A stretch of DNA of 64,000 nt from Xenorhabdus poinarii G6 (GCF_000968175.1 NZ_FO704551.1:2294001-2358000); one strand, 5' to 3'. Numbered from the stretch's first letter, positions 1-10,881 are shown. Program-made: numbers and translations. The notes: generated from the letters alone by a model not told the origin.

Positions 1-70
1 CTGCAATCCCTGCCACAGGCACATCCAAACGATCAGGATCAAAATGATCACTTTGCTGTAACCACGCCAC
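1..70 (-). CDS. 5' end of an unidentified gene running off the left edge
   Basis: On the minus strand a GTG (68-70) follows an AGGAG-type ribosome binding site with normal spacing. It opens a stop-free frame of 23 codons to the window edge, starting (M/V)AWLQQSDHFDPDR. I do not recognise the protein and too little is present to assign it. It would be divergent from the MFS gene at 193, sharing the interval 71-192. Support is only the ribosome binding site and the open frame. Confidence 0.35.
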   Translation of the reverse strand, partial: MAWLQQSDHFDPDRLDVPVAGIA

Positions 71-192
71 GTTATTTCTCCTGGCCAAATGTCTGATTAA
101 GTAAATAAATTGTCTTTATTATCATAAAAAGACAGAAACCGGAATGCTAACCTGTCTAGCCATAATTCACTTATCCGCATAAAGAAAAAATC

Positions 193-1323
193 ATGCAAAC
201 TAAACCCTCACTTTGGCTCGCGATTGCCTTGATGATGTTTCCGCACATTGTAGAAACCTTCTATAGCCCTGCATTAACCAATATTGCCGACGGATTTTCC
301 GTTAGCCCAGCACAAGCTGCTCAAACACTGTCACTCTATTTTTTTGCATTTGCTCTGGGTGTTGTCGTATGGGGTCGCATGTGTGATGTGATTGGCAGAC
401 GCCCGACGATACTGACTGGCCTGTCACTCTACGGTTTCGCTTCCCTGCTGGCACTGTTGACCGAACAATTCTGGTTATTGCTCGTTGCCAGAATGCTGTC
501 TGCTTTCGGTGCCGCCGTTGGCTCGGTCGGGGCACAAACCATGATACGTGATACTTACCGCGGAGAAGCGTTAGCACGCGTGTTTTCCATCATGGGGATT
601 GCCTTAGCGGCCAGCCCTGCTATCGGTATGCTGAGCGGCTCCGCATTGAACTATTTTGCGGGCTATAAAGCCGTTTTTGCTGGATTGACTATTCTGGCCG
701 CTCTCCTGACCTGTTGGTCTAGTGTTCGATTACCCGAAACCCGACCTGATGACGTGACCAGCGTGCCGGTGCTCAGCACAGCAATCAGGATGCTTAAAGA
801 TGTTTCAATTTGGCGAAATGCCTTCTTAATTGCCTTTTTCAATCTCTGTCTGTTCAGTTACTACCAATTAGCGCCCTTTCGCTTTGAACAACTGGGATTG
901 TCACAGGAGGTATTCGGTTATACTGGTTTATTATTGACTCTCGGTGTTGGACTCGGTTCTTTATTAAACACCTACCTCTTAAAGCAACAATGGATGCCTG
1001 CCCGGCTCGTTTTGCTCGCCTCGTGGATCAGTTTATTGAGTGGGATCGGTGTCTACCTGCTCGAAAATCACTGGCTCTTTATTGTTCCCGTATTAGGCAC
1101 CGTCATCGCTTACGGACTGGCGATTCCCAATATTCTGGCTTCCGTATTAGCCCACTATTCAGATCGACTGGGGACTGCCGGCGCTTTACTCGGCTTGTTT
1201 TACTATTTACTACTGGGGCTGGGCTTAGCCATCGCAGGCTGGAGTCAGGTATTGGGCCATATACTGATTTGTTGTGGAGGCAGCATGGTGATTTTGTCTT
1301 TTTTCCAAAGCAAGGGGAGATAA
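193..1323 (+). CDS. Bcr/CflA-like multidrug efflux MFS transporter
   Basis: This is a 376-residue inner-membrane protein with about twelve hydrophobic segments. The MFS motif A between helices 2 and 3 is recognisable as GRMCDVIGRRPT (about residues 60-71), and a TMIRD segment follows helix 4, as in the Bcr/CflA drug:proton antiporters. Length fits that family (about 390-400). Probable role is proton-driven export of a small molecule; the substrate cannot be read from sequence. It stands alone on the plus strand, divergent from the partial gene at the left edge. Assignment to the MFS is firm; the Bcr/CflA subfamily is an inference from motif style. Confidence 0.8.
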   Translation: MQTKPSLWLAIALMMFPHIVETFYSPALTNIADGFSVSPAQAAQTLSLYFFAFALGVVVWGRMCDVIGRRPTILTGLSLYGFASLLALLTEQFWLLLVARMLSAFGAAVGSVGAQTMIRDTYRGEALARVFSIMGIALAASPAIGMLSGSALNYFAGYKAVFAGLTILAALLTCWSSVRLPETRPDDVTSVPVLSTAIRMLKDVSIWRNAFLIAFFNLCLFSYYQLAPFRFEQLGLSQEVFGYTGLLLTLGVGLGSLLNTYLLKQQWMPARLVLLASWISLLSGIGVYLLENHWLFIVPVLGTVIAYGLAIPNILASVLAHYSDRLGTAGALLGLFYYLLLGLGLAIAGWSQVLGHILICCGGSMVILSFFQSKGR

Positions 1324-1333
1324 TTTTCAATAT

Positions 1334-2044
1334 TTGTGTGAAATCTCACAAAACATAAAACGACTTAAGACGCTCGAACTGGAACTCTCCCACGTCGTCT
1401 GCACCAAATTGCACATGGATGAATTCATCAAAAACCGCACAGGCGTATCGGGTGAACGCGAAAGTCTGTGGCAAAAAAAGGGACTGATTACTATTAACAA
1501 CATGCGTTTTCCGGGACTGGGCAAACAGTATCAGATGCGCGAACTGATCGAGAAATATCTTGCCGACGGTTACACCGAACACCCCACGATGTACTTCCAC
1601 CGCAACGATAAGCAGCCGGAAAAATGGAAGGCGCTCATCACCGACCTCGATCAACAGTACCCGGAAGTAGCCATTGGGTTAGGCGGCAGCTCCAAATCGA
1701 CCCGCGCCGAGGCCATCAATATCACCGGCTACAAGAAGTACAAGGAAGCACTGAACGAAAACCGCATGCCTATCGAGGAGAGCCGCGCTTTCTCACCGCA
1801 CCAGCGCGAAGTCAACGCCTTCAAAATGGCACTATCCACCCTGATCCCCGTGGACGACAAAGTGTTCAAGCCGCGTTTTGACGGCAACAGCTTGTTTGAT
1901 AATCCGATCATTAATTGCACGCTGGAAAAATTGGTGGAAAAAGCGTTGGTGACAGTCTCCGGCGATAAGGTCACGCTGACGCCCATCGGCATCACGCTGG
2001 TCGAAGCCATCATTAACACTCAATTTTCAAGCATGTCGACATAA
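1334..2044 (+). pseudogene. C-terminal remnant of a HemN-like radical SAM protein
   Basis: The frame encodes 236 residues. From about residue 70 on it resembles the post-barrel half of the HemN/coproporphyrinogen III oxidase-like family: a GYTEHPTMYFHR segment, an IGLGGSSKS segment standing where HemN proteins have GxGxxA, an N-ITGYKKYKEAL segment followed by P-I, and a winged-helix-like end (VTLTPIG). The N-terminal radical SAM core with its CxxxCxxC cluster motif is absent, and no remnant of it lies upstream, where the MFS gene ends 10 bp away. The first 30 residues look like intergenic sequence read in frame. I infer a decayed or truncated gene left by rearrangement. A free-standing short protein is the alternative. 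Confidence 0.5.
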
Positions 2045-2128
2045 GGGGTTGAACAGGATACAAAAATCAACAGCCTCCGATTGCTAAAGCGGAAATCAAA
2101 TCAGGAGGCCATCGAGATTAACGCAAGA

Positions 2129-2872
2129 TTAAGCCGGATTAGGAATATCGATAAAAGTCACATCCAGGCCATGATGGTTTGCCAGCCATTCACCGAGCGC
2201 TTTGATTCCATCGCGTTCAGTGGCATGATGCCCTGCCGCAAAAAAATGCATTCCTGTTTCACGGGCAATATGGATGGTTTTTTCTGATACTTCTCCCGTG
2301 ACAAACGCATCAACACCAAATTCAGCCGCCTGTTCAATAAGACTTTGACCGCCACCGGTACACCATGCCAGTGTACGAATTTCTTGTGGCGCATTGTCGC
2401 CACAATGCAATACGTTTCTCCCCAGATTTTTTTCCAGGCGTTCAGTCAATTCTGCTGGCGTAATCGGCTGTTCAAACACGCCATGAGGCAGAAAAGGCTC
2501 AACCTGACCGATCACTTTCACACCCATCTGACGGGCTAACTGCACATTATTCCCCAAAACAGGATGAGCATCTAACGGCAGATGATAACCATACAGGTTG
2601 ATATCATGATAGAGCAGTGTTTGTAGACGGCGACGCTTAATGCCTCGGATAACCGGCGATTCATTCTTCCAAAAATACCCATGATGAACGATGACAGCAT
2701 CCGCTTCAAGACGAACCGCCTCATCCAATAATGCCTGACACGCGGTGACACCAGTAATGACCCGCTGAACATGGGAACGCCCTTCTACCTGTAATCCATT
2801 GGGGGCATAATCCTGAAATTCCCGGACACTCAATTCCGTGTTAATGACATGCTCCAATTTAATATTGTTCAT
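2129..2872 (-). CDS. ybgI: Nif3/YbgI family metal-binding protein
   Basis: This 247-residue protein belongs to the NIF3 (DUF34) family, which forms toroidal hexamers with a dinuclear metal site; it has been linked to GTP cyclohydrolase-like folds but its reaction is unsettled. Visible family marks are DYAPNGLQVEG near the N-terminus, the metal ligands VIVHHGYFW and PLDAHP, and the C-terminal AGHHATE motif. Two ATGs are adjacent; the second is preferred because the GGGGA ribosome binding site is then five bases upstream. Gene order near ybfA and kdp resembles the E. coli neighbourhood. Confidence 0.92.
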   Translation of the reverse strand: MNNIKLEHVINTELSVREFQDYAPNGLQVEGRSHVQRVITGVTACQALLDEAVRLEADAVIVHHGYFWKNESPVIRGIKRRRLQTLLYHDINLYGYHLPLDAHPVLGNNVQLARQMGVKVIGQVEPFLPHGVFEQPITPAELTERLEKNLGRNVLHCGDNAPQEIRTLAWCTGGGQSLIEQAAEFGVDAFVTGEVSEKTIHIARETGMHFFAAGHHATERDGIKALGEWLANHHGLDVTFIDIPNPA

Positions 2873-2936
2873 CATCTTCCCCTTGCCATTTTATTTTTTC
2901 TTCACCATACAATACATGCCTGCCATTGACGACGTC

Positions 2937-2962
2937 AATTTGCCCGCATTAACGGGCAAGGT
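2937..2962. other. GC-rich hairpin downstream of ybfA
   Basis: TTGCCCG and CGGGCAA pair across a six-base loop between ybfA and ybgI. No T-run follows on either strand, so it may be a transcript-end structure for ybfA but is not a textbook terminator. Confidence 0.3.
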
Positions 2963-3072
2963 GTTAAAATTTGGGACTGCAATAGGTTACATCAGGCATG
3001 TTCACTCAGGCAGGAAAACCAGAAACGGGGGGCCGACAGACAGAGAAAATGATTAAGCGCCATCAATACCCT

Positions 3073-3282
3073 TTAGCGGGTTCGGGTTCCTAAAGCGATT
3101 TCAGAACATTCCAGCCACACTGGCTTATCACTGGTTTTGACCCATATTTTATGCAGGTAGCTATAAAAACGCGCCCGATCGCGACGAAACAGCATGACAG
3201 GGAGCGCAACGACACCCAATGATATAGCGCCAGTACGCCGCAAGAGAATCTGGTACCAAGAATATTCACGATATACAGACAC
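3073..3282 (-). CDS. ybfA: YbfA-like DUF2517 family small membrane protein
   Basis: A 69-residue protein closely resembling E. coli Ybf[16 protein letters not shown], a hydrophobic stretch (VVALPVMLF), then [14 protein letters not shown] and TSDKPVWL. The GTG at 3280-3282 is taken as start because a strong GAGGAGG site lies eight bases upstream and the length then equals E. coli YbfA; a longer in-frame reading from 3321 would bury that site. It is divergent from the kdp operon, as in E. coli. Function is unknown. Confidence 0.88.
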   Translation of the reverse strand: MSVYREYSWYQILLRRTGAISLGVVALPVMLFRRDRARFYSYLHKIWVKTSDKPVWLECSEIALGTRTR

Positions 3283-3632
3283 GGATCCCCTCCTCATGGG
3301 CTTACTCTGTAAGATGTGCAAAATTTTATCTAATAAAATGAAAAATTACCACTCATCAGACCACTATTTTAGTCGTCTATGTCACTTTTTCCCCGCATTA
3401 CGTAATTTAATTACAAAATTACACTTAAACAGAAACAAAACAAACAAATTGAAAACAAAAAATTAACTCAATATTGTTTGCTACACTTATTCTCAGTGAT
3501 GTTCTGTCGATAAATTCAGCTAATTATTGAGACTTTTTTTCATTTTCAGACTTGCGATTCATCACGTCTTTATCTGGCCATTCCGATGCGGTAACGGGTT
3601 ATTGATTAAAGAAATGAACAAGGAGATACACC
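3283..3632. promoter_or_regulatory. AT-rich ybfA/kdpF divergent intergenic region
   Basis: There is no gene in these 350 bases. The stretch is strongly AT-rich with many A/T runs (notably 3405-3470) and should hold the divergent promoters of ybfA and kdpFABCD. I could not identify a clear KdpE-type operator. The only ribosome binding site is AAGGAG at 3620-3625, just before kdpF. Confidence 0.5.
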
Positions 3633-3722
3633 ATGAATATATCCCTGATCCTTGGCATTTTTTTAGTGGCGTTATTACTGGGTTATCTGGTATATGCATT
3701 AATGAATGCGGAGGATTTTTAA
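3633..3722 (+). CDS. kdpF: KdpF, small subunit of the Kdp potassium pump
   Basis: A 29-residue single-span hydrophobic peptide, beginning MNISLILG and ending MNAEDF, the usual size and character of KdpF, which stabilises the KdpABC complex in the inner membrane. AAGGAG precedes the ATG with good spacing. Its TAA (3720-3722) abuts the kdpA ATG, indicating translational coupling. Confidence 0.93.
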   Translation: MNISLILGIFLVALLLGYLVYALMNAEDF

Positions 3723-5420
3723 ATGGCAGCATCAGCGTTCTTACTGATTGCCAGTTTCCTGTTCATCCTGTTTCTATTGAGTAAGCCGCTTAGCAAACTC
3801 ATTGCCAGACTTGTCACCGGCGAATTACCTTACTGGCTGACAAAAGCGGAACGCATCCTGTGGCGTAGCTGTGGCCAGCAAAAGCCGGGCCATGATGTCA
3901 GAGAAATGAACTGGTGGCAGTATGCGCTGGCGATCTTCTCATTTAATCTCGCCGGATTATTGTTCCTGTTTATCCTATTAATCAGTCAGGGGTATTTGCC
4001 GCTGAATCCGCAACATTTTGCCGGGATGAAATGGGATCTGGCACTGAATACCGCGATCAGCTTTATCACCAATACCAATTGGCAAGCATATGGTGGAGAA
4101 AATACGCTCAGTTACCTGAGCCAAATGGCTGGATTAACGGTACAGAATTTTCTGTCTGCGGCAACCGGAATTGCGGTGGCTTTTGCCTTAATGCGGGCGT
4201 TTTCCCGTCAAAGCGCGGCAACCGTGGGGAATGCATGGATCGACATCAGCCGCATTACCTTATATCTTTTACTTCCGCTGGCGATCATCGTCGCGTTATT
4301 CTTTGTCAGTCAAGGTGTTATCCAAAACTTGTCACCCTATGTGCTGACTCATTCTCTTGAAGGACAACCACAATGGATCCCTATGGGGCCAGTCGCGTCT
4401 CAAGAGGCGATAAAACTGTTGGGCACCAATGGTGGTGGCTTTTTTGGGGCAAACTCAGCCCATCCATTTGAAAACCCGACGTCACTCAGTAACTTTGTAC
4501 AAGTTCTGGCGATTTTCTTGATCCCCAGTGCATTATGTTTCGCATTCGGTCAGGTCGTTGGCGACCGTCGTCAAGGATACGCCTTACTTGGCGCCATCAG
4601 CCTGGTTTTTATTGTTGCTGTCAGCGTCGTCATATCTGCCGAAAGCGCAGGTAATCCTCACCTCCTCCAGTCCGGTATCAGTCATCCTTTCAATATGGAA
4701 GGAAAGGAAGCCCGCTTTGGTATCCTCGGCTCAGCTCTCTACGGTGTAGTGACGACCGCCGCGTCTTGTGGTGCCGTCAATGCTATGCATGATTCTTTTA
4801 CCCCATTGGGTGGCATGATCCCACTTTGGTTGATGCAAATTGGTGAAGTCATATTCGGCGGGGTCGGCTCCGGCCTTTACGGTATCTTACTGTTCGTTCT
4901 GCTTGCGGTATTTATTGCCGGTCTGATGATTGGCCGGACACCAGAATACTTAGGCAAAAAAATTGATGTGTACGACATGAAAATGGTCGCACTGGCCATT
5001 TTAGTCACCCCTTCACTGGTGTTATTAGGAACCGCGCTGGCGATTTCAACCGATGCCGGTCGCAGCGCGATGACCAATCCCGGTGCCCACGGCTTCACTG
5101 AAGTGCTTTATGCGTTTTCATCTACAGCCAACAACAACGGCAGTGCGTTTGCCGGACTCAATGCCAACACGATGTTTTATAACCTGCTATTAGGAATCAC
5201 CATGTTGCTTGGGCGCTTTGGTGTCATTCTGCCGGTTCTTGCCATCGCCGGTTCTATGGTCAACAAAAAACGCCAGCCTCTTAGCAGTGGCACTTTACCA
5301 ACCCATAGTGTCCTTTTTATTGGATTATTCATTCTGGTCATTTTACTGATTGGTGCTCTCACGTTTATCCCGGCGCTGGCGCTTGGCCCGATCGCAGAAC
5401 ACCTACAACTTTGGCTGTGA
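3723..5420 (+). CDS. kdpA: KdpA, potassium-translocating subunit
   Basis: KdpA binds and translocates K+ in the KdpFABC P-type ATPase. The 565-residue protein has about ten membrane spans. It carries the potassium selectivity-filter-like loops: [11 protein letters not shown] (about 115), [19 protein letters not shown] (about 235), [14 protein letters not shown] and [11 protein letters not shown]. These are the four P-loop equivalents of the superfamily of K+ transporters. Length matches E. coli KdpA (557). It is the second gene of kdpFABCD and is followed by a 23-bp gap to kdpB. Confidence 0.97.
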   Translation: MAASAFLLIASFLFILFLLSKPLSKLIARLVTGELPYWLTKAERILWRSCGQQKPGHDVREMNWWQYALAIFSFNLAGLLFLFILLISQGYLPLNPQHFAGMKWDLALNTAISFITNTNWQAYGGENTLSYLSQMAGLTVQNFLSAATGIAVAFALMRAFSRQSAATVGNAWIDISRITLYLLLPLAIIVALFFVSQGVIQNLSPYVLTHSLEGQPQWIPMGPVASQEAIKLLGTNGGGFFGANSAHPFENPTSLSNFVQVLAIFLIPSALCFAFGQVVGDRRQGYALLGAISLVFIVAVSVVISAESAGNPHLLQSGISHPFNMEGKEARFGILGSALYGVVTTAASCGAVNAMHDSFTPLGGMIPLWLMQIGEVIFGGVGSGLYGILLFVLLAVFIAGLMIGRTPEYLGKKIDVYDMKMVALAILVTPSLVLLGTALAISTDAGRSAMTNPGAHGFTEVLYAFSSTANNNGSAFAGLNANTMFYNLLLGITMLLGRFGVILPVLAIAGSMVNKKRQPLSSGTLPTHSVLFIGLFILVILLIGALTFIPALALGPIAEHLQLWL

Positions 5421-5443
5421 GATAATTGGCCGTGAGATAAGAC

Positions 5444-7507
5444 ATGAAAAATAAACAACACGTATTATTTGAATCGACTTTAATTCGCCATGCATTTATC
5501 GATTCACTGAAAAAATGTCATCCGGCTCAGCAATGGCGCAATCCGGTGATGTTCGTTGTTTATGTCGGGAGTTGCCTGACAACACTATTTTGGATTGGCC
5601 TATTCGCTGGACAATTCCCCGGCAACACGACATTTACCGGTGCGATTGCCGTCTGGTTATGGTTTACCGTACTGTTTGCCAACTTTGCAGAAGCGCTGGC
5701 AGAGGGGCGTAGCAAAGCGCAAGCCTCCAGCCTGAAAAACGTCAAAAAAACCAGTTGGGCGATCAAACTGGCTTCTGCCAATCCTGAAGCGACCAAAGAA
5801 AAAGTCCTGTCTGACGCGTTGCGCAAAGGCGATATTGTGCTGGTCACGGCAGGTGACATTATTCCCTGTGACGGGGACGTTATTGAGGGAGGTGCTTCCG
5901 TTGATGAAAGCGCGATAACCGGCGAATCTGCCCCGGTTATCCGCGAATCGGGCGGGGATTTTTCCTCTGTGACTGGCGGTACTCGCGTTTTATCCGATTG
6001 GTTAATCGTAAAATGTAGCGTCAATCCGGGAGAAACGTTTTTAGACAGAATGATTTCAATGGTTGAAGGCGCGAAGCGACGTAAAACCCCCAATGAAATT
6101 GCCCTCACTATTTTACTCACCGCCTTGACCCTGATTTTCTTGCTGGTCTGTGTCAGCCTGCTCCCTTTTTCCTTGTTCAGTGTCCAGGCCAATCAATCCG
6201 GTGCCCCTATTACGCTCACGGTATTAATTGCCTTACTGGTTTGTCTGATCCCCACCACTATTGGCGGACTACTGTCCGCCATTGGCGTGGCAGGGATGAG
6301 TCGTATGCTGGAAGCCAATGTCATTGCCACCAGCGGGCGGGCGATCGAAGCCGCCGGCGATGTGGATGTCCTGCTACTCGATAAAACCGGCACGATCACA
6401 CTCGGCAACCGTCAGGCATCGCAATTTCTACCCGCGCCGGGCGTGACAGAACGACAGCTGGCTGATGCCGCCCAACTTTCTTCGCTTGCCGATGAAACGC
6501 CGGAAGGACGCAGCATCGTGATCCTGGCAAAACAACGTTTCAATATGCGTGAGCGTGATCTTCGAGCATTAAAAGCCACATTCGTTCCTTTCTCTGCCAT
6601 CACACGCATGAGTGGCGTCAACATTGGCGATCGCACAATCCGCAAAGGGGCGGTTGATACGATTCGTCGCTATATTGAAGCTAACCACAGCCATTTTCCT
6701 GATGAGATTGACCAATTAGTACAGCAAGTCGCGCACAAAGGCGGAACACCGCTGGTTGTAGTTGAAAAACAGCGCGTCCTGGGCGTTGTTGCCTTGAAAG
6801 ATATTGTGAAAGGCGGCATTAAGGAACGCTTCAGTGAAATGCGTAAAATGGGCATCAAGACCGTGATGATCACAGGGGATAATCACCTGACGGCCGCTGC
6901 CATTGCCGCCGAAGCGGGCGTTGATGACTTTCTGGCAGAAGCCACCCCGGAAGCAAAACTCGCCCTGATCCGCCAATATCAGGCCGAAGGGCGTTTGGTT
7001 GCCATGACCGGCGATGGCACAAATGATGCCCCCGCGCTGGCACAAGCCGATGTTGCTGTGGCCATGAATTCAGGGACACAGGCAGCAAAAGAGGCGGGAA
7101 ATATGGTTGACTTGGATTCTAATCCCACCAAGTTGATTGAAGTTGTCCATATCGGCAAGCAGATGTTAATGACCCGTGGCGCGTTGACGACGTTTAGCAT
7201 CGCAAATGATATTGCGAAATATTTTGCCATCATTCCGGCGGCCTTTTCAGTGACCTATCCACAACTCAATACCTTGAATATCATGCGGCTTTACTCCCCG
7301 GAATCGGCGGTACTGTCTGCGGTGATCTTCAATGCGCTCATCATCATTTTTCTGCTGCCCCTGGCGTTAAAAGGCGTGAGTTATCGCCCAATGAACGCCT
7401 TGTCACTTTTACGCCGAAATCTATGGATATATGGTCTTGGGGGATTATTTGTGCCGTTTGTCGGTATCAAGCTCATTGACATGTTGCTCACGGCCTTCAT
7501 TTTTTAA
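5444..7507 (+). CDS. kdpB: KdpB, catalytic P-type ATPase subunit
   Basis: This 687-residue P-type ATPase energises K+ uptake by KdpA. The phosphorylated aspartate is Asp313 in DKTGT. The actuator loop ITGESAPV (TGES type) lies near residue 165, the hinge motif [17 protein letters not shown] near 522, and the membrane region includes [16 protein letters not shown]. coli KdpB is 682 residues. All hallmark motifs are present, so the pump should be functional. Confidence 0.97.
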   Translation: MKNKQHVLFESTLIRHAFIDSLKKCHPAQQWRNPVMFVVYVGSCLTTLFWIGLFAGQFPGNTTFTGAIAVWLWFTVLFANFAEALAEGRSKAQASSLKNVKKTSWAIKLASANPEATKEKVLSDALRKGDIVLVTAGDIIPCDGDVIEGGASVDESAITGESAPVIRESGGDFSSVTGGTRVLSDWLIVKCSVNPGETFLDRMISMVEGAKRRKTPNEIALTILLTALTLIFLLVCVSLLPFSLFSVQANQSGAPITLTVLIALLVCLIPTTIGGLLSAIGVAGMSRMLEANVIATSGRAIEAAGDVDVLLLDKTGTITLGNRQASQFLPAPGVTERQLADAAQLSSLADETPEGRSIVILAKQRFNMRERDLRALKATFVPFSAITRMSGVNIGDRTIRKGAVDTIRRYIEANHSHFPDEIDQLVQQVAHKGGTPLVVVEKQRVLGVVALKDIVKGGIKERFSEMRKMGIKTVMITGDNHLTAAAIAAEAGVDDFLAEATPEAKLALIRQYQAEGRLVAMTGDGTNDAPALAQADVAVAMNSGTQAAKEAGNMVDLDSNPTKLIEVVHIGKQMLMTRGALTTFSIANDIAKYFAIIPAAFSVTYPQLNTLNIMRLYSPESAVLSAVIFNALIIIFLLPLALKGVSYRPMNALSLLRRNLWIYGLGGLFVPFVGIKLIDMLLTAFIF

Positions 7508-7566
7508 TTGACGATGGTAATAACCTGTCTTTCAACCATTCGACCGTCAAATCAAGGTGATGAACA

Positions 7567-8148
7567 ATGATCTGGTTACGTTCTTCCTTAGTTTTACTGA
7601 TATTTCTGAGCATCGTCACTGGCTTGGCCTATCCATTACTGGTGACCGGCATCGCGGAATTTCTCTTTCCTCACCAAGCCAGAGGTTCCCTGATAGAACA
7701 CAATGGTCAACTCGTTGGTGCTGAATTAATCGGACAAGTTTTTACCAGCCCCCGCTATTTTCACGGGCGCCCTTCCATGACGGCCGAAAAACCATACAAT
7801 CCCTTGTCATCCGGGGGGAGTAATCTCGCGCTGACCAACCCGGCGCTGAACAGCAAAATACAGCAACGCATTAACCAGGTCAGCTTATTTAATCCCCACT
7901 CAACCGCTCCGATCCCCGTGGATCTCATTATGGCATCCGGTAGCGGACTCGATCCCCATATCTCACCAGAAGCGGCTGAATTTCAGCTACACCGGGTTGC
8001 GGCAGCCCGCCACATTCCCCCTGAAATCATTCATGAACTCATTCAACAACATATTCAATACCCGCGGCTGAAATATCTGGGGCCACCCATCGTCAATGTA
8101 CTGAAACTGAATCTGGCATTGGATAATCTGAACCCAACAGGCAGATAA
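7567..8148 (+). CDS. kdpC: KdpC, assembly subunit of the Kdp ATPase
   Basis: A 193-residue protein with one N-terminal membrane span and a periplasmic domain, matching E. coli KdpC in size. Family marks are TGLAYPLLVTG, GQVFTSPRYFHGRPS, SSGGSNLALTNP and ASGSGLDPHISPEAA. KdpC stabilises the complex and promotes ATP binding by KdpB. It starts 59 bases after kdpB and ends three bases before the kdpD ATG. Confidence 0.96.
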   Translation: MIWLRSSLVLLIFLSIVTGLAYPLLVTGIAEFLFPHQARGSLIEHNGQLVGAELIGQVFTSPRYFHGRPSMTAEKPYNPLSSGGSNLALTNPALNSKIQQRINQVSLFNPHSTAPIPVDLIMASGSGLDPHISPEAAEFQLHRVAAARHIPPEIIHELIQQHIQYPRLKYLGPPIVNVLKLNLALDNLNPTGR

Positions 8149-8151
8149 GAT

Positions 8152-10839
8152 ATGGCGCAACATGAACCACAACGCCCCGATCCTGATGAATTATTGACAC
8201 TGGCAAACGCAAAACCCCGCGGCAAGCTCAAAATCTTTTTTGGGGCTTGTGCCGGCGTCGGCAAAACTTATGCCATGTTGCAAGAAGCCCAACGCCTGCT
8301 GGCACAAGGATTAGATGTGATTGTTGGCGTGGTTGAAACCCATGAGCGACAAGAAACCGCAGCGCTGCTAAAAGGCTTACCTCAATTGCCCGCCAAATAT
8401 GTCCACCACCATAAGCGCAGAATAGCAACATTTGATATTGATGCTGCCCTTGCCCGCCATCCAGCCATTATTCTGATGGATGAACTGGCTTTCAGTAACC
8501 CCAAAGGCTGCCGCCATCCGAAGCGTTGGCAGGATGTAGAAGAATTACTAGAGACCGGCATTGATGTACTGACCACCATCAATGTGCAACATTTGGAAAG
8601 TTTAAATGATATTGTCGGCGGCATTACCGGTGTCCGTGTGCGGGAAACAATACCCGACCACATTTTTGATCAGGCTGATGATGTTGTGCTGGTGGATCTC
8701 CCGCCAGACGATCTGCGCCAACGGCTCAATGATGGCAAAGTGTATATTTCAGGTCAGGCTGAGCGGGCTATTGAACATTTTTTTCGGAAAGGAAATCTGA
8801 TTGCGCTGCGTGAGTTGGCGTTGCGTCGCACTGCCGATCGTGTCGATGAACAAATGCGTGCTTTTCGTGATACACACGGAAGGGAACCCGTATGGCATAC
8901 GCGAGAGAATTTATTGCTGTGTATTGGTGACAATGCGGGAAATGAAAAACTGATTCGGAAAGCGGCTCGTTTAGCCGCAAAACTCAATTGTGTCTGGCAC
9001 GCCGTTTACGTTGAAACCCCCAAATTGCACCGGCTGCCAGAAAGCAAGCGACACGCTATCTTACAATCCTTAAAACTGGCCCAAGATCTCGGGGCCGAAA
9101 CAGCCACGCTTTCCGATCCCCATCAAGAAAAGGCCATCTTACGTTATGCCAGAGAGCACAATTTGGGCAAGATCCTGATTGGTCGTTATTACGGCTCACA
9201 GCCAAATATCTTGGGTTTTAAATGGCATCGCGATTTTTCAGAGCGACTGGGAAAACTCGGCCCTGATTTAGATTTGATTATTGTTGCGCTGGAAGATAAA
9301 AAACGCGGCGACAAAGAACTCAAAGATAACCGAACCTCCCATGATAAGTGGTTTGTTCCGGTTCAGGGTTTTTTAGTCGCCGTGGTACTTTGTGTCCTCA
9401 TTACTTTTTTTTCCTGGGCATTTTTAGTCACCCTTGATCAAGCCAATCTGGTCACACTCTACCTGCTTGGTGTTGTCATGATTGCCCTGTTTTATGGACG
9501 TTGGCCATCCGTCTTTGCCGCGTTCATTAATGTCATCAGTTTCGATTTATTCTTTGTCCAGCCACACTGGTCACTGGCAGTCAAAGATATGCAATATTTG
9601 CTCACATTGACTGTCATGCTGATTGTCGGAGCCGTTGTTGGTAACCTCACCGCAGGAATACGCTATCAGGCCAGAATAGCCCGCTACCGCGAACAGCGAA
9701 CACGGCACCTGTATGAAATCACGCGTGAACTGAGCAAGGCATTGAGCGAAGAGGATATCGCCCGTATCAGCTATCACTTTCTCTCCAATAGCTTTCAGGC
9801 AAAAACAGGGTTATTGCTGCCCGATTGCCACCATCATTTATACCAAATAAGCGCTCACAATGGGGGGCAGATGCGAATTGATGAAGCGATCGCCAAATGG
9901 TGCTTTGATAAAAAACAGCCCGCCGGCGCAGGGACAGATACATTACCGGGCGTCCCTTATCAATTACTGCCTATCGCCACACCGGCTCAGGTTTTTGCCG
10001 TTCTTGCCATTGAATCCCCTAACCTACGCCAATTACTGGTGCCTGAGCAACAACGGTTATTACACATCTTCACGGGACTGATTGCCAATGCACTGGAACG
10101 CTTACATCTTGCCCGCAAAGCCGAATCCGCCAAACTCGACGCTGAGCGGGAGCAACTGCATCATTCATTGCTGGTCGCGCTGTCTCACGATTTACGTACC
10201 CCATTAACCGTATTATTTGACCAGTCTAAAGTGCTGATGAGGGATCTCGCGGGCGGAAACTCGCCTTATACTCAACAGGTTAACCAAATTCACCAACAAA
10301 TCCTCAGTACATCTCGACTGGTTAATAACCTGCTGGATATGGCGCGGCTTCAATCAGGCGAAATTCAGCTCAATCTGGAATGGCACTCACTGGAAGATAT
10401 TGTCGATAATGCCTTTCGCTCGCTGGCATATGCCCTCAATCACTACACCGTCGCACTTTCCTTACCTAACGATTTATTACTGTATTGTGATGCCACCTTA
10501 CTGGAACGTGTTTTTATCAACTTGTTGGAAAATGCCATTAAATACACCCATGAAAAAACGCCCCTGGGCATACTCGCCACAATAGAGAAAGTCACCAGTC
10601 AACAACTACATGTTGAAGTCTGGGATGCCGGAACAGGCATTCCGCCGGGGCAAGAAAAACATATTTTTGAACCATTTTCATATGCCAACCAAGCATCGCC
10701 GATACGCGGTATCGGATCAGGTTTGGCGATCTGCCGTTCTATTATTGAAATTCACGGTGGAAAAATATGGACGGCTAACAATAAAAAAGGGGGAGCCAGT
10801 TTTCATTTTCTTCTCCCCCTGGCAGCTCCCAAAAACTGA
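8152..10839 (+). CDS. kdpD: KdpD, potassium/turgor sensor histidine kinase
   Basis: This 895-residue sensor kinase has the full E. coli length (894). In order: the KdpD domain with Walker A GACAGVGKT (about 27-35) and LMDELAF; a USP-like domain (about 250-370); four membrane spans (about 400-500); a GAF-like region; and the transmitter. The phospho-accepting His679 sits in SHDLRTP, with N-box NLLENAIKYTH, and ATP-lid segments DAGTGIPPG and GIGSGLAICRSI. KdpD normally phosphorylates KdpE, which is encoded directly downstream in E. coli. Here kdpD is followed by a convergent pullulanase gene and kdpE is missing from the window. Confidence 0.96.
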   Translation: MAQHEPQRPDPDELLTLANAKPRGKLKIFFGACAGVGKTYAMLQEAQRLLAQGLDVIVGVVETHERQETAALLKGLPQLPAKYVHHHKRRIATFDIDAALARHPAIILMDELAFSNPKGCRHPKRWQDVEELLETGIDVLTTINVQHLESLNDIVGGITGVRVRETIPDHIFDQADDVVLVDLPPDDLRQRLNDGKVYISGQAERAIEHFFRKGNLIALRELALRRTADRVDEQMRAFRDTHGREPVWHTRENLLLCIGDNAGNEKLIRKAARLAAKLNCVWHAVYVETPKLHRLPESKRHAILQSLKLAQDLGAETATLSDPHQEKAILRYAREHNLGKILIGRYYGSQPNILGFKWHRDFSERLGKLGPDLDLIIVALEDKKRGDKELKDNRTSHDKWFVPVQGFLVAVVLCVLITFFSWAFLVTLDQANLVTLYLLGVVMIALFYGRWPSVFAAFINVISFDLFFVQPHWSLAVKDMQYLLTLTVMLIVGAVVGNLTAGIRYQARIARYREQRTRHLYEITRELSKALSEEDIARISYHFLSNSFQAKTGLLLPDCHHHLYQISAHNGGQMRIDEAIAKWCFDKKQPAGAGTDTLPGVPYQLLPIATPAQVFAVLAIESPNLRQLLVPEQQRLLHIFTGLIANALERLHLARKAESAKLDAEREQLHHSLLVALSHDLRTPLTVLFDQSKVLMRDLAGGNSPYTQQVNQIHQQILSTSRLVNNLLDMARLQSGEIQLNLEWHSLEDIVDNAFRSLAYALNHYTVALSLPNDLLLYCDATLLERVFINLLENAIKYTHEKTPLGILATIEKVTSQQLHVEVWDAGTGIPPGQEKHIFEPFSYANQASPIRGIGSGLAICRSIIEIHGGKIWTANNKKGGASFHFLLPLAAPKN

Positions 10840-10881
10840 ACGGGTGGGCTGATCCCCGCCTGAAGCACCAGGCGAGTTGCG

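Noticed and set aside
5560..6192. 210-codon minus-strand frame within kdpB
   Set aside because: Antisense shadow of a strongly conserved gene, with no start signal.
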